A stretch of 15,142 nucleotides of DNA from Colwellia sp. (GCA_003521815.1 DPHE01000099.1:27687-42828), one strand, 5' to 3'. Shown: positions 1 through 7,666, counted from the stretch's first letter. Numbers and translations are program-made. The notes: generated from the sequence alone by a model not told the origin.

Positions 1-41
1 GTAATAAGTAATAAGTATATAAGCATCACATAGAGATAAAA

Positions 42-878
42 ATGTCAGATTCAGAAAATAATAAATTATCAGAAAGCCTGTTAGATAAGGTTCGTATTGT
101 TTTAGTTAATACGTCAGATTGTCGAAATATTGGGAGTGCCGCCCGCGCAATGAAAACCATGGGCTTAAGTCAGTTGGTTTTAGTAGATCCTATTGAAATG
201 CCTAATGGTCAAGCGCAAGCCCTAGCAGCAGGGGCAACTGACGTATTATCAAATGCAAAAGTTGTTAGCAGTTTAAGTGAAGCGATTGATGATTGTGGTT
301 TAGTTATTGGTACCAGCGCACGCTCACGTACACTACCTTGGCCTATGTTAGAGCCACGAAGTTGTGGTGAAAAAATGATAATAGAAGCAAGCGAGCATCC
401 GGTCGCGTTAGTGTTTGGCCGTGAAAGTAGTGGTTTAACTAATGACGAGTTACAACAGTGCCATTTTCATGTGCAGATACCGGCAAACCCGGACTATAGT
501 TCACTTAATCTTGCTATGGCTGTACAAACATTAAGTTACGAAATTCGCACGAGTTATTTGCTTTCATTAGATGAAGACAAGCAAGAACACAGTACGGGTA
601 ATGGTACTTATATTGGAAAAAATAGTTTTGCTAAACAGACTTTTAATGCTAAAAGTGAAGACAATGAACTATATCCTATGACTGAAGAAACAGAGCGTTT
701 TTATCAGCACTTTGATAATGCGCTTAAAGCCACAGGATTTATTGGTGATAAACATCCTGGTTTAGTGATGACAAAATTAAGACGTTTATTTAACCGAGCC
801 CGCCCTGATGTTAAAGAAATTAAAATGATGCGAGGCATTCTTGCATCAATAGAAAGAGCCGCAATGAAAGGGCATTAA
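42..878 (+). CDS. trmJ: tRNA (cytidine/uridine-2'-O-)-methyltransferase TrmJ
   Basis: This SpoU-class (SPOUT) enzyme uses S-adenosylmethionine to methylate the 2'-OH of the nucleoside at position 32 in the tRNA anticodon loop; it acts in the cytoplasm as a dimer. Family signatures are visible: NIGSAARAMKTMG near residues 29-41, LVFGRESSGLTNDEL around 125-140 and IPANPDYSSLNLAMAVQ around 148-164; the last two form the knotted SAM-binding region. The C-terminal KLRRLFNRARP and GILASIER segments match E. coli TrmJ. At 278 residues it exceeds the roughly 246 of E. coli, through about 13 extra N-terminal residues and a low-complexity linker of about 20 residues near 180-205. The ATG is the only Met before the core, with a weak TAGAGA upstream. 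It precedes cysE by 48 bases and is probably cotranscribed. The trmJ-iscR neighbourhood is known from E. coli and other gammaproteobacteria. Confidence 0.95.
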   Translation: MSDSENNKLSESLLDKVRIVLVNTSDCRNIGSAARAMKTMGLSQLVLVDPIEMPNGQAQALAAGATDVLSNAKVVSSLSEAIDDCGLVIGTSARSRTLPWPMLEPRSCGEKMIIEASEHPVALVFGRESSGLTNDELQQCHFHVQIPANPDYSSLNLAMAVQTLSYEIRTSYLLSLDEDKQEHSTGNGTYIGKNSFAKQTFNAKSEDNELYPMTEETERFYQHFDNALKATGFIGDKHPGLVMTKLRRLFNRARPDVKEIKMMRGILASIERAAMKGH

Positions 879-926
879 TAGTAAGCATTTTTATTTAAAG
901 CTTAAGAATAAATAAAAGGAAATAAT

Positions 927-1790
927 ATGTTTAGCCGCACTATTGGCCGAATGAAAGAAGACATTAATAGTGTTTTTGATAGAGACCCTGCCGCGCGCAC
1001 TACGTTTGAAGTGTTGCTTAATTACCCTGGGTTGCATGCTATTTGGATACATAGGCTAAGCCATCGATTATGGCTTGCTAACTGGAAGTTAATTGCAAGA
1101 ACAATATCTACCTTTTCACGTTGGTTGACAGGTGTTGAAATTCATCCAGGGGCTACGTTAGGACGTCGTTTCTTTATTGATCATGGAATGGGTGTTGTGA
1201 TTGGTGAAACAGCTGAAATTGGTGATGATGTTACTTTGTACCACGGCGTTACTTTAGGTGGAACAAGTTGGAATTCAGGCAAGCGCCATCCTACCCTAGA
1301 AGATAATGTGGTTATTGGTGCAGGAGCACAAGTACTGGGTCCTATTACTATCGGTAAGGGAGGTAAAGTGGGTTCAAACTCTGTTGTCGTCAGAGACTTA
1401 CCAGAAAATGCCACTGCCGTTGGTATTCCTGCGCGTATTGTTAACGCTAAGGATAATAATTCTTTGCTTGATAGTGATTCAGGCGACGATGTTAATGCTA
1501 ACTTAGGCAAAGATTCACGTGATAAAGCCGCGAAGAAATTTGGCTTTGATGCATATGCTGTCTCTACGGATAATCCAGATCCAGTCGCTAAAGCCATTGG
1601 TCGTCTGCTTGATCATATGCATCTGATGGATGATCGTGTGTCAATGCTATGTAAGGAGGTAAATAACCTAGGTGGTGATATTTGTCCTAACAATTTACCT
1701 GAGCTTAACATTGGTGAATTTGTTGAAGATGAAAAAGAGGCCGCTAAACGTCGAGAAAGTATAGTGGAACGTTTTGATCCCGAGATATAG
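927..1790 (+). CDS. cysE: serine O-acetyltransferase, isc-associated type
   Basis: The enzyme transfers acetyl from acetyl-CoA to L-serine, giving O-acetylserine for cysteine synthase; this supplies the cysteine that IscS uses next door. A left-handed beta-helix of hexapeptide repeats spans about residues 70-170 (GVEIHPGATLG, VVIGETAEIGDD, GVTLGGT, KRHPTLED, VGIPARIV). His86 in FIDHG matches the catalytic His158 of E. coli. The partner Asp143 is Glu71 here, which I recall as usual for this short-N-terminus group. The protein lacks about 70 residues of the N-terminal helical domain of E. coli CysE and instead has a C-terminal extension of about 115 residues, as in pseudomonad cysE genes located beside isc. 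The last residue is Ile (..FDPEI); in E. coli CysE a C-terminal Ile docks into CysK. An AAGGA ribosome site lies 6 bases before the ATG. Confidence 0.95.
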   Translation: MFSRTIGRMKEDINSVFDRDPAARTTFEVLLNYPGLHAIWIHRLSHRLWLANWKLIARTISTFSRWLTGVEIHPGATLGRRFFIDHGMGVVIGETAEIGDDVTLYHGVTLGGTSWNSGKRHPTLEDNVVIGAGAQVLGPITIGKGGKVGSNSVVVRDLPENATAVGIPARIVNAKDNNSLLDSDSGDDVNANLGKDSRDKAAKKFGFDAYAVSTDNPDPVAKAIGRLLDHMHLMDDRVSMLCKEVNNLGGDICPNNLPELNIGEFVEDEKEAAKRRESIVERFDPEI

Positions 1791-1829
1791 TAAGGGATCA
1801 TAGCTTTTTGTAATAAAATTTATTCATAG

Positions 1830-1872
1830 CGAAAAGCAATAGTTGACTAAAACACTCGACTATTGCTTTTCG
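1830..1872. terminator. long hairpin after cysE, terminator-like
   Basis: Two 17-base arms (1830-1846 and 1856-1872) are complementary except for one position that can form a G-U pair; the loop is 9 bases. The outer stem is CGAAAAGC/GCTTTTCG. It lies 39 bases after the cysE stop, where a terminator would be expected, but no T-run follows the stem on the plus strand, so strong intrinsic termination is doubtful. The inner part of the stem coincides with an IscR operator, so this may be a protein-binding palindrome, a weak terminator or a 3'-end stabilising hairpin. Confidence 0.6.
1839..1863. promoter_or_regulatory. distal type 1 IscR operator
   Basis: This 25-bp stretch has left half ATAGTTGACT and right half ACTCGACTAT around an A-rich centre. 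It follows the type 1 IscR consensus (ATAsyyGACT, six-base AT-rich centre, then AGTCrrsTAT) at all but one position, the G of the right-half AGTC, which is C here. Type 1 sites are bound by [2Fe-2S]-IscR and repress isc transcription when clusters are sufficient. It lies inside the 43-base hairpin behind cysE and is centred 55 bp upstream of the second operator. Assignment rests on consensus matching and on the adjacent iscR gene. Confidence 0.75.
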
Positions 1873-1893
1873 GGTCTAAATTATTAGTGTATA

Positions 1894-1918
1894 ATACTTG
1901 AGTATATTACTCAGGTAT
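1894..1918. promoter_or_regulatory. proximal type 1 IscR operator
   Basis: A second 25-bp IscR-like site, with left half ATACTTGAGT and right half ACTCAGGTAT. It departs from the type 1 consensus at two symmetric central positions, where GAGT/ACTC replaces GACT/AGTC; ACTC in the right half is also seen in E. coli sites. It ends 4 bases before the proposed iscR -35 element, as expected for autorepression by [2Fe-2S]-IscR. Together with the distal site it suggests paired operators, as at the E. coli iscR promoter. Confidence 0.8.
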
Positions 1919-1922
1919 ATAT

Positions 1923-1950
1923 TTGACTCTTTTGTAGGGATATGTAAAAT
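1923..1950 (+). promoter_or_regulatory. iscR/isc operon sigma-70 promoter
   Basis: A -35 element TTGACT (1923-1928, 5/6) and a -10 element TAAAAT (1945-1950, 5/6) are separated by 16 bases. This gives a leader of about 80 nt before the iscR ATG at 2039. The position directly after the proximal IscR operator supports it as the regulated start of the isc operon. No start site is measured. Confidence 0.55.
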
Positions 1951-2038
1951 AGCGCAAAATTAGCATTATTGTCGCGATTTTAGCTCCAGCAAAAAATAAA
2001 TACAATCATTTAATTGCATGTACTAAATTGAGCACATT

Positions 2039-2530
2039 ATGAGACTAACCTCTAAAGGCCGGTATGCGGTGACAGCAATGTTAGATATCACCATCCACGC
2101 CTCGCACGGACCTGTATCATTAGCTGATATCTCTGAGCGACAAGGTATATCTCTATCGTACTTAGAGCAATTGTTTTCTAAATTACGTAAATATGGCTTA
2201 GTTAATAGTATTCGTGGTCCAGGCGGAGGTTATCGTTTGGGTAAATGCTCAGCAGAGATAGCTGTTGCAGATGTCATTATTGCAGTTCACGAGAGTGTAG
2301 ATGCTACAAAATGCCAAGGAAAAGGAAATTGCCAAGGTGGACAACAATGTATAACCCATTCTTTATGGGAAGACTTAAGTGAACGAATTGAAGAGTTTTT
2401 GAAAAACATTACCCTAGCAGAGTTAGTTGCTAAACATGATATACAAGCTGTTTCTAAAAGGCAAAGTGATATACACAAGCGCAGCAATAAAGAACAATCC
2501 TTAGAAACAATTATCCCCATAACTTTTTAA
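2039..2530 (+). CDS. iscR: Fe-S cluster-responsive regulator IscR
   Basis: Rrf2-family winged-helix regulator that senses iron-sulfur status. With a [2Fe-2S] cluster it represses the isc operon through type 1 sites; apo-IscR binds type 2 sites at other genes. The DNA-binding domain is residues 1-70 (MRLTSKGRYAVTAMLDI at the start, SLSYLEQLFSKLRK as recognition helix, IRGPGGGYRLG wing). The cluster ligands are all present at E. coli positions: Cys92, Cys98, Cys104 and His107. Length 163 is typical; the C-terminal tail from about 140 is variable and polar. The Shine-Dalgarno sequence is poor, but the ATG is fixed by the conserved N-terminus. It is the first gene of the operon, 32 bases before iscS, with two IscR-like operators upstream. 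Confidence 0.97.
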   Translation: MRLTSKGRYAVTAMLDITIHASHGPVSLADISERQGISLSYLEQLFSKLRKYGLVNSIRGPGGGYRLGKCSAEIAVADVIIAVHESVDATKCQGKGNCQGGQQCITHSLWEDLSERIEEFLKNITLAELVAKHDIQAVSKRQSDIHKRSNKEQSLETIIPITF

Positions 2531-2562
2531 AGAACATAGTATTAAGTGGAGAAAGACAGCAA

Positions 2563-3777
2563 ATGAAGCTTCCTATTTATTTTGATTATTCAGCAACCAC
2601 CCCTGTTGATAAACGTGTAGCAGAAAAAATGATGCAATATATGACTACAGATGGTCATTTTGGTAACCCTGCATCACGCTCGCACAAATTTGGCTGGCAA
2701 GCAGAAGAAGCCGTTGATATTGCTCGCAATCAAATAGCTGAATTAATTAACGCAGACCCTCGTGAAATAGTTATCACATCTGGTGCAACAGAATCTAATA
2801 ACCTTGCAATCAAAGGTGCTGCACATTTTTATCACAAGAAAGGTAAGCATATTATTACCTGTAAAACAGAGCATAAAGCTGTTTTAGATACATGTCGAGA
2901 ATTAGAGCGTGAGGGTTTTGAAGTGACTTATCTTGATCCTGAAGATAACGGCTTAATTGACTTAAATAAACTTGAAGCGGCCATGCGTGACGATACTGTT
3001 TTGGTTAGTGTTATGCATGTAAATAATGAAATTGGTGTTATTCAAGATATCAGTGGAATTGGCGAAATGTGTCGTGCTCGTAAAATTATTTTTCATGTCG
3101 ATGCCGCGCAAAGTGCCGGAAAAATACATATTGATATGCAGCATTTGAAAGTTGATTTATTGTCTATTTCAGCACACAAAATGTATGGACCCAAAGGTAT
3201 TGGTGCACTATACGTCAGCCGTAAGCCGCGTATCCGTCTCGAATCACAAATGCACGGTGGCGGTCACGAACGTGGTATGCGTTCAGGTACATTAGCAACG
3301 CATCAAATTGTTGGTATGGGTGAAGCTGCTAGGATTGCCAAAGAAGAGATGGACCAAGATCTTAAGCATGTAACCGTGATGCGTGATCGTTTATGGGCTG
3401 GTTTAAATACGATGGAACAAGTCTTTGTTAATGGTGATTTTGATAAACGCTACCCAGGTAATTTAAATGTTAGTTTCAACTTTGTTGAAGGTGAGTCATT
3501 AATTATGGCGTTGAAAGATTTAGCGGTATCTTCTGGTAGCGCTTGTACCTCAGCAAGTCTTGAACCTTCCTATGTATTACGTGCATTAGGATTAAATGAT
3601 GAAATGGCGCACAGCTCTATACGTTTTAGTTTTGGTCGTTTCACTACGGCAGAAGAAATAGATTTTGCTATCACGCTTATACAAAAATCTATTGGTCATT
3701 TACGTGACATGTCACCGCTTTGGGAAATGTTCAAAGACGGTATTGATTTAGACTCAATTGAATGGGCAGCACACTAG
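2563..3777 (+). CDS. iscS: cysteine desulfurase IscS
   Basis: PLP-dependent class V aminotransferase-fold enzyme that removes sulfur from L-cysteine, giving alanine and an enzyme persulfide. The sulfur goes to IscU for cluster building and to acceptors for tRNA thiolation and cofactor synthesis. Lys206 in SAHKMYGPKG is the PLP Schiff-base lysine. Cys328 in SSGSACTSASLEPSYVL is the persulfide cysteine on the mobile loop. SGATESNNLAIKG (about 73-85) and HVDAAQSAGK (178-187) bind PLP phosphate and ring. Length (404) and key residue numbers equal those of E. coli IscS. The C-terminus (..DSIEWAAH) forms part of the IscU contact in the family. A GGAG ribosome site lies 11 bases before the ATG. Nothing unusual is seen. 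Confidence 0.98.
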   Translation: MKLPIYFDYSATTPVDKRVAEKMMQYMTTDGHFGNPASRSHKFGWQAEEAVDIARNQIAELINADPREIVITSGATESNNLAIKGAAHFYHKKGKHIITCKTEHKAVLDTCRELEREGFEVTYLDPEDNGLIDLNKLEAAMRDDTVLVSVMHVNNEIGVIQDISGIGEMCRARKIIFHVDAAQSAGKIHIDMQHLKVDLLSISAHKMYGPKGIGALYVSRKPRIRLESQMHGGGHERGMRSGTLATHQIVGMGEAARIAKEEMDQDLKHVTVMRDRLWAGLNTMEQVFVNGDFDKRYPGNLNVSFNFVEGESLIMALKDLAVSSGSACTSASLEPSYVLRALGLNDEMAHSSIRFSFGRFTTAEEIDFAITLIQKSIGHLRDMSPLWEMFKDGIDLDSIEWAAH

Positions 3778-3831
3778 ACTTTACTTAAGTAATTAAGGTA
3801 AATAAAGATAACGTACTTAGGAGAAAATATT

Positions 3832-4212
3832 ATGGCTTATAGCGAAAAAGTAATCGATCATTATGAAAACCCACGTAACGTTGGCTCAATGGATAAAAAT
3901 GATCCATCAGTAGCAACAGGGATGGTTGGCGCACCGGCGTGTGGCGATGTAATGAAGTTACAACTTAAAATATCTGAAGATGGCATTATTGAAGATGCTA
4001 AATTTAAAACTTACGGCTGTGGCTCTGCTATTGCTTCAAGCTCATTGGTTACAGAGTGGGTAAAAGGTAAATCAATTGAAGAAGCAGGCGAAATTAAAAA
4101 TACGGCTATTGCTGAAGAATTAGCCTTACCACCGGTAAAAATTCATTGCTCAATTTTGGCTGAAGATGCAATTAAAGCAGCGATTGAAGATTATAAAAGC
4201 AAGCAAGGCTAA
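3832..4212 (+). CDS. iscU: Fe-S cluster scaffold IscU
   Basis: Scaffold on which [2Fe-2S] clusters are assembled from IscS sulfur and iron, then handed to carriers with HscA/HscB help. The three cluster cysteines are Cys37 (GAPACGD), Cys63 (YGCGSA) and Cys106 (KIHCSIL); Asp39, which makes the cluster labile, is present. LPPVK at 99-103 is the recognition motif bound by HscA. Length 126 compares with 128 in E. coli. A strong Shine-Dalgarno TAGGAGA ends 8 bases before the ATG, the best in this operon, in keeping with a need for high scaffold output. The 54-base gap after iscS contains a 12-bp perfect palindrome (3781-3792) of unknown meaning. Confidence 0.98.
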   Translation: MAYSEKVIDHYENPRNVGSMDKNDPSVATGMVGAPACGDVMKLQLKISEDGIIEDAKFKTYGCGSAIASSSLVTEWVKGKSIEEAGEIKNTAIAEELALPPVKIHCSILAEDAIKAAIEDYKSKQG

Positions 4213-4258
4213 TCATTTTTAAACGTTGGGCTACAAAAGAATAAAGTGAGAAAGTAGA

Positions 4259-4582
4259 ATGTCAGTAACTATGACGCCAGAGGCAACAGAACGCGTTAAA
4301 TCTTTTATGACTAACCGAGGTAAAGGCCTTGGTTTACGTCTAGGGATAAAAACTACGGGTTGCTCAGGTTTAGCTTATGTACTTGAGTTTGTTGATGATT
4401 TAAATGAAGATGATGAAGTTTTTAACATCGAAGACGTAAATATCATCATTGATGCCAAAAGCTTGGTTTACCTTGATGGCATTCAGCTAGATTTTGTTAA
4501 AGAAGGCCTCAATGAAGGCTTTCAGTTTACCAACCCAAACGCTAAAGGTGAGTGTGGTTGTGGTGAATCATTTAACGTTTAA
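4259..4582 (+). CDS. iscA: A-type Fe-S carrier IscA
   Basis: A-type carrier that receives clusters, or iron, from the ISC machinery and passes them to apo-proteins, particularly [4Fe-4S] targets. The HesB/IscA signature is complete: Cys35 in TTGCSGLAY and the C-terminal Cys99 and Cys101 in GECGCGESF. Length 107 equals E. coli IscA. It follows iscU by 46 bases with a GAGAAAG-type ribosome site. A 199-base gap with a possible internal promoter separates it from hscB, the longest gap inside the operon. Confidence 0.97.
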   Translation: MSVTMTPEATERVKSFMTNRGKGLGLRLGIKTTGCSGLAYVLEFVDDLNEDDEVFNIEDVNIIIDAKSLVYLDGIQLDFVKEGLNEGFQFTNPNAKGECGCGESFNV

Positions 4583-4698
4583 CATTGTGATAACAAATTT
4601 ATCTCTTTGATATTTTGTCCAGCTGCCGTGTTGTAAGTACTCATTGATTAGCGTCAACTCTGTGCTTTCGCCTTGCATGAGAACAAAATACCTTTGAG

Positions 4699-4718
4699 CT
4701 AAATTCGTTATAATTTAG
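4699..4718 (+). promoter_or_regulatory. possible internal promoter/operator before hscB
   Basis: A consensus -10 hexamer TATAAT (4709-4714) sits inside a perfect 7-bp inverted repeat (CTAAATT 4699-4705, AATTTAG 4712-4718, 6-base spacer). No good -35 lies 16-18 bases upstream; TTGAGC at 4694 is only 9 bases away. The rest of the 4583-4781 gap shows no gene or terminator. An internal promoter for hscBA-fdx is possible but weakly supported in such AT-rich DNA. Confidence 0.3.
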
Positions 4719-4781
4719 TCAGTTTTAGAGTGCAATTTTTTTATTGAAATAAACACAACGCGCTAATCTACGAGAACTATT

Positions 4782-5309
4782 TTGAACTACTTCCAGTTAT
4801 TCGCCATTGAAGTTTCTTTTGATGTCGATCTAAATCATCTATCACAATCTTATCAAACGTTGCAAAAAGCAGTTCATCCTGACAGGTTCGCTCATGCTTC
4901 ATCTCAAGATCAATTATTAGCAGTGCAAAAATCTGCTGAAATTAATGATGCTTATCAAACACTCAAGCAACCATTAAAGCGCGCTGAATATATATTAACG
5001 CTGCGCGGTGTTGATATGCCGAATGAGCAACAATCATTTAGTGATACACGTTTTTTAATGCAACAAATGGAACTAAGAGAAATGCTTGGCGACGTGAAGT
5101 TTTCCGATGATACAGAGTCAGCTTTTAATCATGCTCAACAGGTGTTGGCACAGGAGTATCAACAACTCGTTGATATGATGCAACAACAAATACTTGAAAA
5201 TAATACAGCAGCAAATATGCTAGCATGCGATAATTTACGTAAGTTAAAGTTTTACCAAAAACTCAATATTGAGCTTGATCGTCTCGAAGATAGTTTGTTT
5301 GATGACTAA
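4782..5309 (+). CDS. hscB: Fe-S biogenesis co-chaperone HscB (Hsc20)
   Basis: J-domain co-chaperone that brings IscU to HscA and stimulates HscA ATPase activity. The N-terminal J-domain (about 1-75) contains the HPD motif at 32-34 (HPDRF; E. coli has HPDKF). The C-terminal part (FLMQQMELREML through KLKFYQKLNIELDRLEDSL) is the three-helix IscU-binding bundle. Length 175 compares with 171. The start is TTG at 4782: the translation from there (MNYFQLFAIEV) aligns residue for residue with E. coli MDYFTLFGLPA and no in-frame ATG is near. A modest CGAGAAC element lies upstream. The rare start may keep the dose low relative to IscU. Confidence 0.95.
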   Translation: MNYFQLFAIEVSFDVDLNHLSQSYQTLQKAVHPDRFAHASSQDQLLAVQKSAEINDAYQTLKQPLKRAEYILTLRGVDMPNEQQSFSDTRFLMQQMELREMLGDVKFSDDTESAFNHAQQVLAQEYQQLVDMMQQQILENNTAANMLACDNLRKLKFYQKLNIELDRLEDSLFDD

Positions 5310-5379
5310 TGAGTACAAATGACTTAGTTAACAAACATCATCATAGCGAAATTTAAATATAACACCGAATTCATAAAAT

Positions 5380-7296
5380 ATGGCTTTATTACAAATTGCA
5401 GAACCCGGTCAAAGTACCGTTCCTCATGAACATAGATTAGCCGCAGGTATTGATTTAGGCACCACTAATTCATTAATTGCCAGTGTACAAAGTGGAAATA
5501 CTACTACCTTAGTGGATCATCAGGGTCGTGATATTCTACCTTCTATTGTTAACTATCAAGTTCCTTTACAAGACACGCTATTAGGCAAAAACGCGTCAGT
5601 AGGTAATAGTATTTTAGTTGGCGAAGCAGCGAAAGCGCTAAGTGTTAGCGATCCGCAAAATACCATTGTGTCAGCCAAGCGTTTGATTGGCCGTTCATTG
5701 GCTGACATTCGCAGTAAGTATCCTTCATTGCCATATCAATTTTGTGGTGATGAGAATCATCCTGAAATAGTGACTCGTCAAGGTAATATTAATCCGATAC
5801 AAGTGTCGGCTGAAATATTAAAAACCTTAGCAGAACGAGCAGAGCAAGCATTAGGTGGTAAGTTAACGGGGGTGGTAGTAACTGTGCCTGCACATTTTGA
5901 TGATGCTCAACGCCAAAGTACGAAAGATGCGGCTAAACTTGCAGGTGTTAATGTTTTACGTTTATTAAATGAACCTACAGCGGCTGCTTTAGCCTATGGG
6001 CTTGACTCAGGACAAGAGGGCGTTATTGCTATCTACGATTTAGGTGGAGGCACGTTTGATATTTCTATTTTACGTCTAAATAAAGGCGTATTTGAAGTAT
6101 TGGCTACCGGTGGTGATTCAGCGCTTGGCGGTGACGATTTTGATGTGGTTCTCGTAGACTATCTTGTTGAACAGGCCGGTTTAACTCGCCCATTATCTCC
6201 TTCGTTAGAACGTCAATTAATGCAACAAGCTTGTTCAGCTAAAGAACAGTTAACTGAGCAAGAAAGTGTTGATGTTATATTAACGTTAGATTCTCAGTTA
6301 GAGAAAGAAAAGAATTGGACAACTACTTTACACAAAGACACGTTTGACGGTTTAATTGCTGCATTAGTTAAAAAAACCTTACGGGCTTGCCGTCGCAGTT
6401 TAAAAGACGCACAAATAAGCACTGATCAAGTGTTAGAAGTGGTTATGGTTGGCGGTTCTACACGTGTACCATTAGTACGAGGTGAAGTAGAGAAATACTT
6501 CAATAAAAAACCATTAACCTCTATCGATCCTGATAAAGTTGTCGCCATTGGAGCAGCGATTCAAGCGGATATTTTAGCGGGTAACAAACCTGACAGTGAC
6601 ATGTTATTACTTGACGTGATACCACTATCTTTAGGTTTAGAAACGATGGGTGGCTTAGTTGAAAAAGTTATTCAGCGTAATACCACTATTCCAGTGGCAA
6701 AAGCGCAAGAGTTTACTACTTTTAAAGACGGTCAAACAGCCATGGCGGTTCATGTATTGCAAGGCGAACGCGAGTTAGTTGATGATTGTCGTTCGCTAGC
6801 ACGTTTCGAATTACGTGGTATTCCACCAATGACGGCAGGTGCTGCACATATTCGTGTTACTTTTAAAGTGGATGCGGATGGCTTATTATCAGTTAGTGCG
6901 ATGGAAAAATCGTCGGGCGTTGAATCGAGTATCGAAGTTAAGCCTTCTTTTGGCTTAGATGACAGTAAAATAGCGCAAATGATTAAAGATTCAATGAACA
7001 ATGCTAAGGCTGATATAGATGCACGTATGTTAAAAGAGCAGCAAGTAGAAGCATCACGCGTAATTGAGTCTATTCAAGCCGCGTTATCTACTGATAGCCA
7101 TTTATTATCAGCACAAGACATAAATGATATTGACGTGACGATTAAAGCCCTAGCTCAAGTTAGCCAAGGCAGTGATGTCGGTGCTATTGAAGCGGCAATT
7201 GATAAATTAGATCACAGTACAGCGATATTTGCAGAGCGTCGAATGGATAGCTCTATTAATAAAGCATTAGCAGGCCAATCCGTAGAGAAGCTTTAG
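5380..7296 (+). CDS. hscA: Fe-S assembly Hsp70 chaperone HscA
   Basis: Specialised Hsp70 that binds the LPPVK motif of IscU and, with ATP hydrolysis stimulated by HscB, promotes cluster transfer to acceptors. The start MALLQIAEPGQS is the HscA-type N-terminal extension. Nucleotide-binding domain motifs are AGIDLGTTNSL (22-32), IYDLGGGTFDISIL (from 218) and VVMVGGSTRVPLV (from 354). The linker LLLDVIPLSLGLE and substrate-binding beta-sandwich follow, then a helical lid. Length 638 compares with 616 in E. coli. The 70-base gap after hscB holds no recognisable Shine-Dalgarno sequence before this ATG, but the N-terminal homology fixes the start. The reading frame is intact. Confidence 0.97.
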   Translation: MALLQIAEPGQSTVPHEHRLAAGIDLGTTNSLIASVQSGNTTTLVDHQGRDILPSIVNYQVPLQDTLLGKNASVGNSILVGEAAKALSVSDPQNTIVSAKRLIGRSLADIRSKYPSLPYQFCGDENHPEIVTRQGNINPIQVSAEILKTLAERAEQALGGKLTGVVVTVPAHFDDAQRQSTKDAAKLAGVNVLRLLNEPTAAALAYGLDSGQEGVIAIYDLGGGTFDISILRLNKGVFEVLATGGDSALGGDDFDVVLVDYLVEQAGLTRPLSPSLERQLMQQACSAKEQLTEQESVDVILTLDSQLEKEKNWTTTLHKDTFDGLIAALVKKTLRACRRSLKDAQISTDQVLEVVMVGGSTRVPLVRGEVEKYFNKKPLTSIDPDKVVAIGAAIQADILAGNKPDSDMLLLDVIPLSLGLETMGGLVEKVIQRNTTIPVAKAQEFTTFKDGQTAMAVHVLQGERELVDDCRSLARFELRGIPPMTAGAAHIRVTFKVDADGLLSVSAMEKSSGVESSIEVKPSFGLDDSKIAQMIKDSMNNAKADIDARMLKEQQVEASRVIESIQAALSTDSHLLSAQDINDIDVTIKALAQVSQGSDVGAIEAAIDKLDHSTAIFAERRMDSSINKALAGQSVEKL

Positions 7297-7327
7297 TAGA
7301 GCGACGAGAATAAAGAGATTAGATAAC

Positions 7328-7666
7328 ATGCCAAAAATTATATTTTTACCCAATGCAGAATTATGCCCAGATGGCGCAGTAGTAGAAGCTGAAAAAGGTG
7401 AGAGCGTATTAAACGTTGCCTTAAGAAACGACATTGGTATTGAACATGCTTGTGAAAAAGTATGTGCATGTACAACGTGTCACGTAATCATTCGAGAAGG
7501 TTTTGACTCTATCGAAGAAGGCGATGAACTTGAAGAAGACATGCTTGATAAAGCATGGGGACTAGAGCCTGAATCACGTCTTAGCTGCCAATCGATTGTT
7601 GGTGATGAAGACTTAGTGGTAGATATTCCAAAGTACACTGTAAATATGGTGTCTGAGGTTCATTAG
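7328..7666 (+). CDS. fdx: ISC-type [2Fe-2S] ferredoxin
   Basis: Adrenodoxin-type [2Fe-2S] ferredoxin that supplies electrons to IscU/IscS cluster assembly. Ligands Cys42, Cys48, Cys51 (ACEKVCACTTCH) and Cys87 (RLSCQS) are at the E. coli Fdx positions, and the acidic helix (EEGDELEEDMLDKAW) is the usual partner-docking surface. Length 112 is typical. It lies 31 bases after hscA and is the last recognisable isc gene. E. coli has iscX next, but here a terminator-like hairpin and an unrelated gene follow. Confidence 0.97.
   Translation: MPKIIFLPNAELCPDGAVVEAEKGESVLNVALRNDIGIEHACEKVCACTTCHVIIREGFDSIEEGDELEEDMLDKAWGLEPESRLSCQSIVGDEDLVVDIPKYTVNMVSEVH

Noticed and set aside
1181..1597. 138-codon minus-strand open frame within cysE
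   Set aside because: It lies wholly inside the well-supported cysE gene, has no recognisable motif and looks like an antisense shadow.
3781..3792. 12-bp perfect palindrome TTACTTAAGTAA between iscS and iscU
   Set aside because: It is short and AT-rich, has no loop and matches no known regulator consensus, so it is not listed as a regulatory site.
4587..4598. lac-operator-like TTGTGATAACAA after iscA
   Set aside because: The arms are only 4 bp, there is no LacI-family gene nearby and such short matches are expected by chance.
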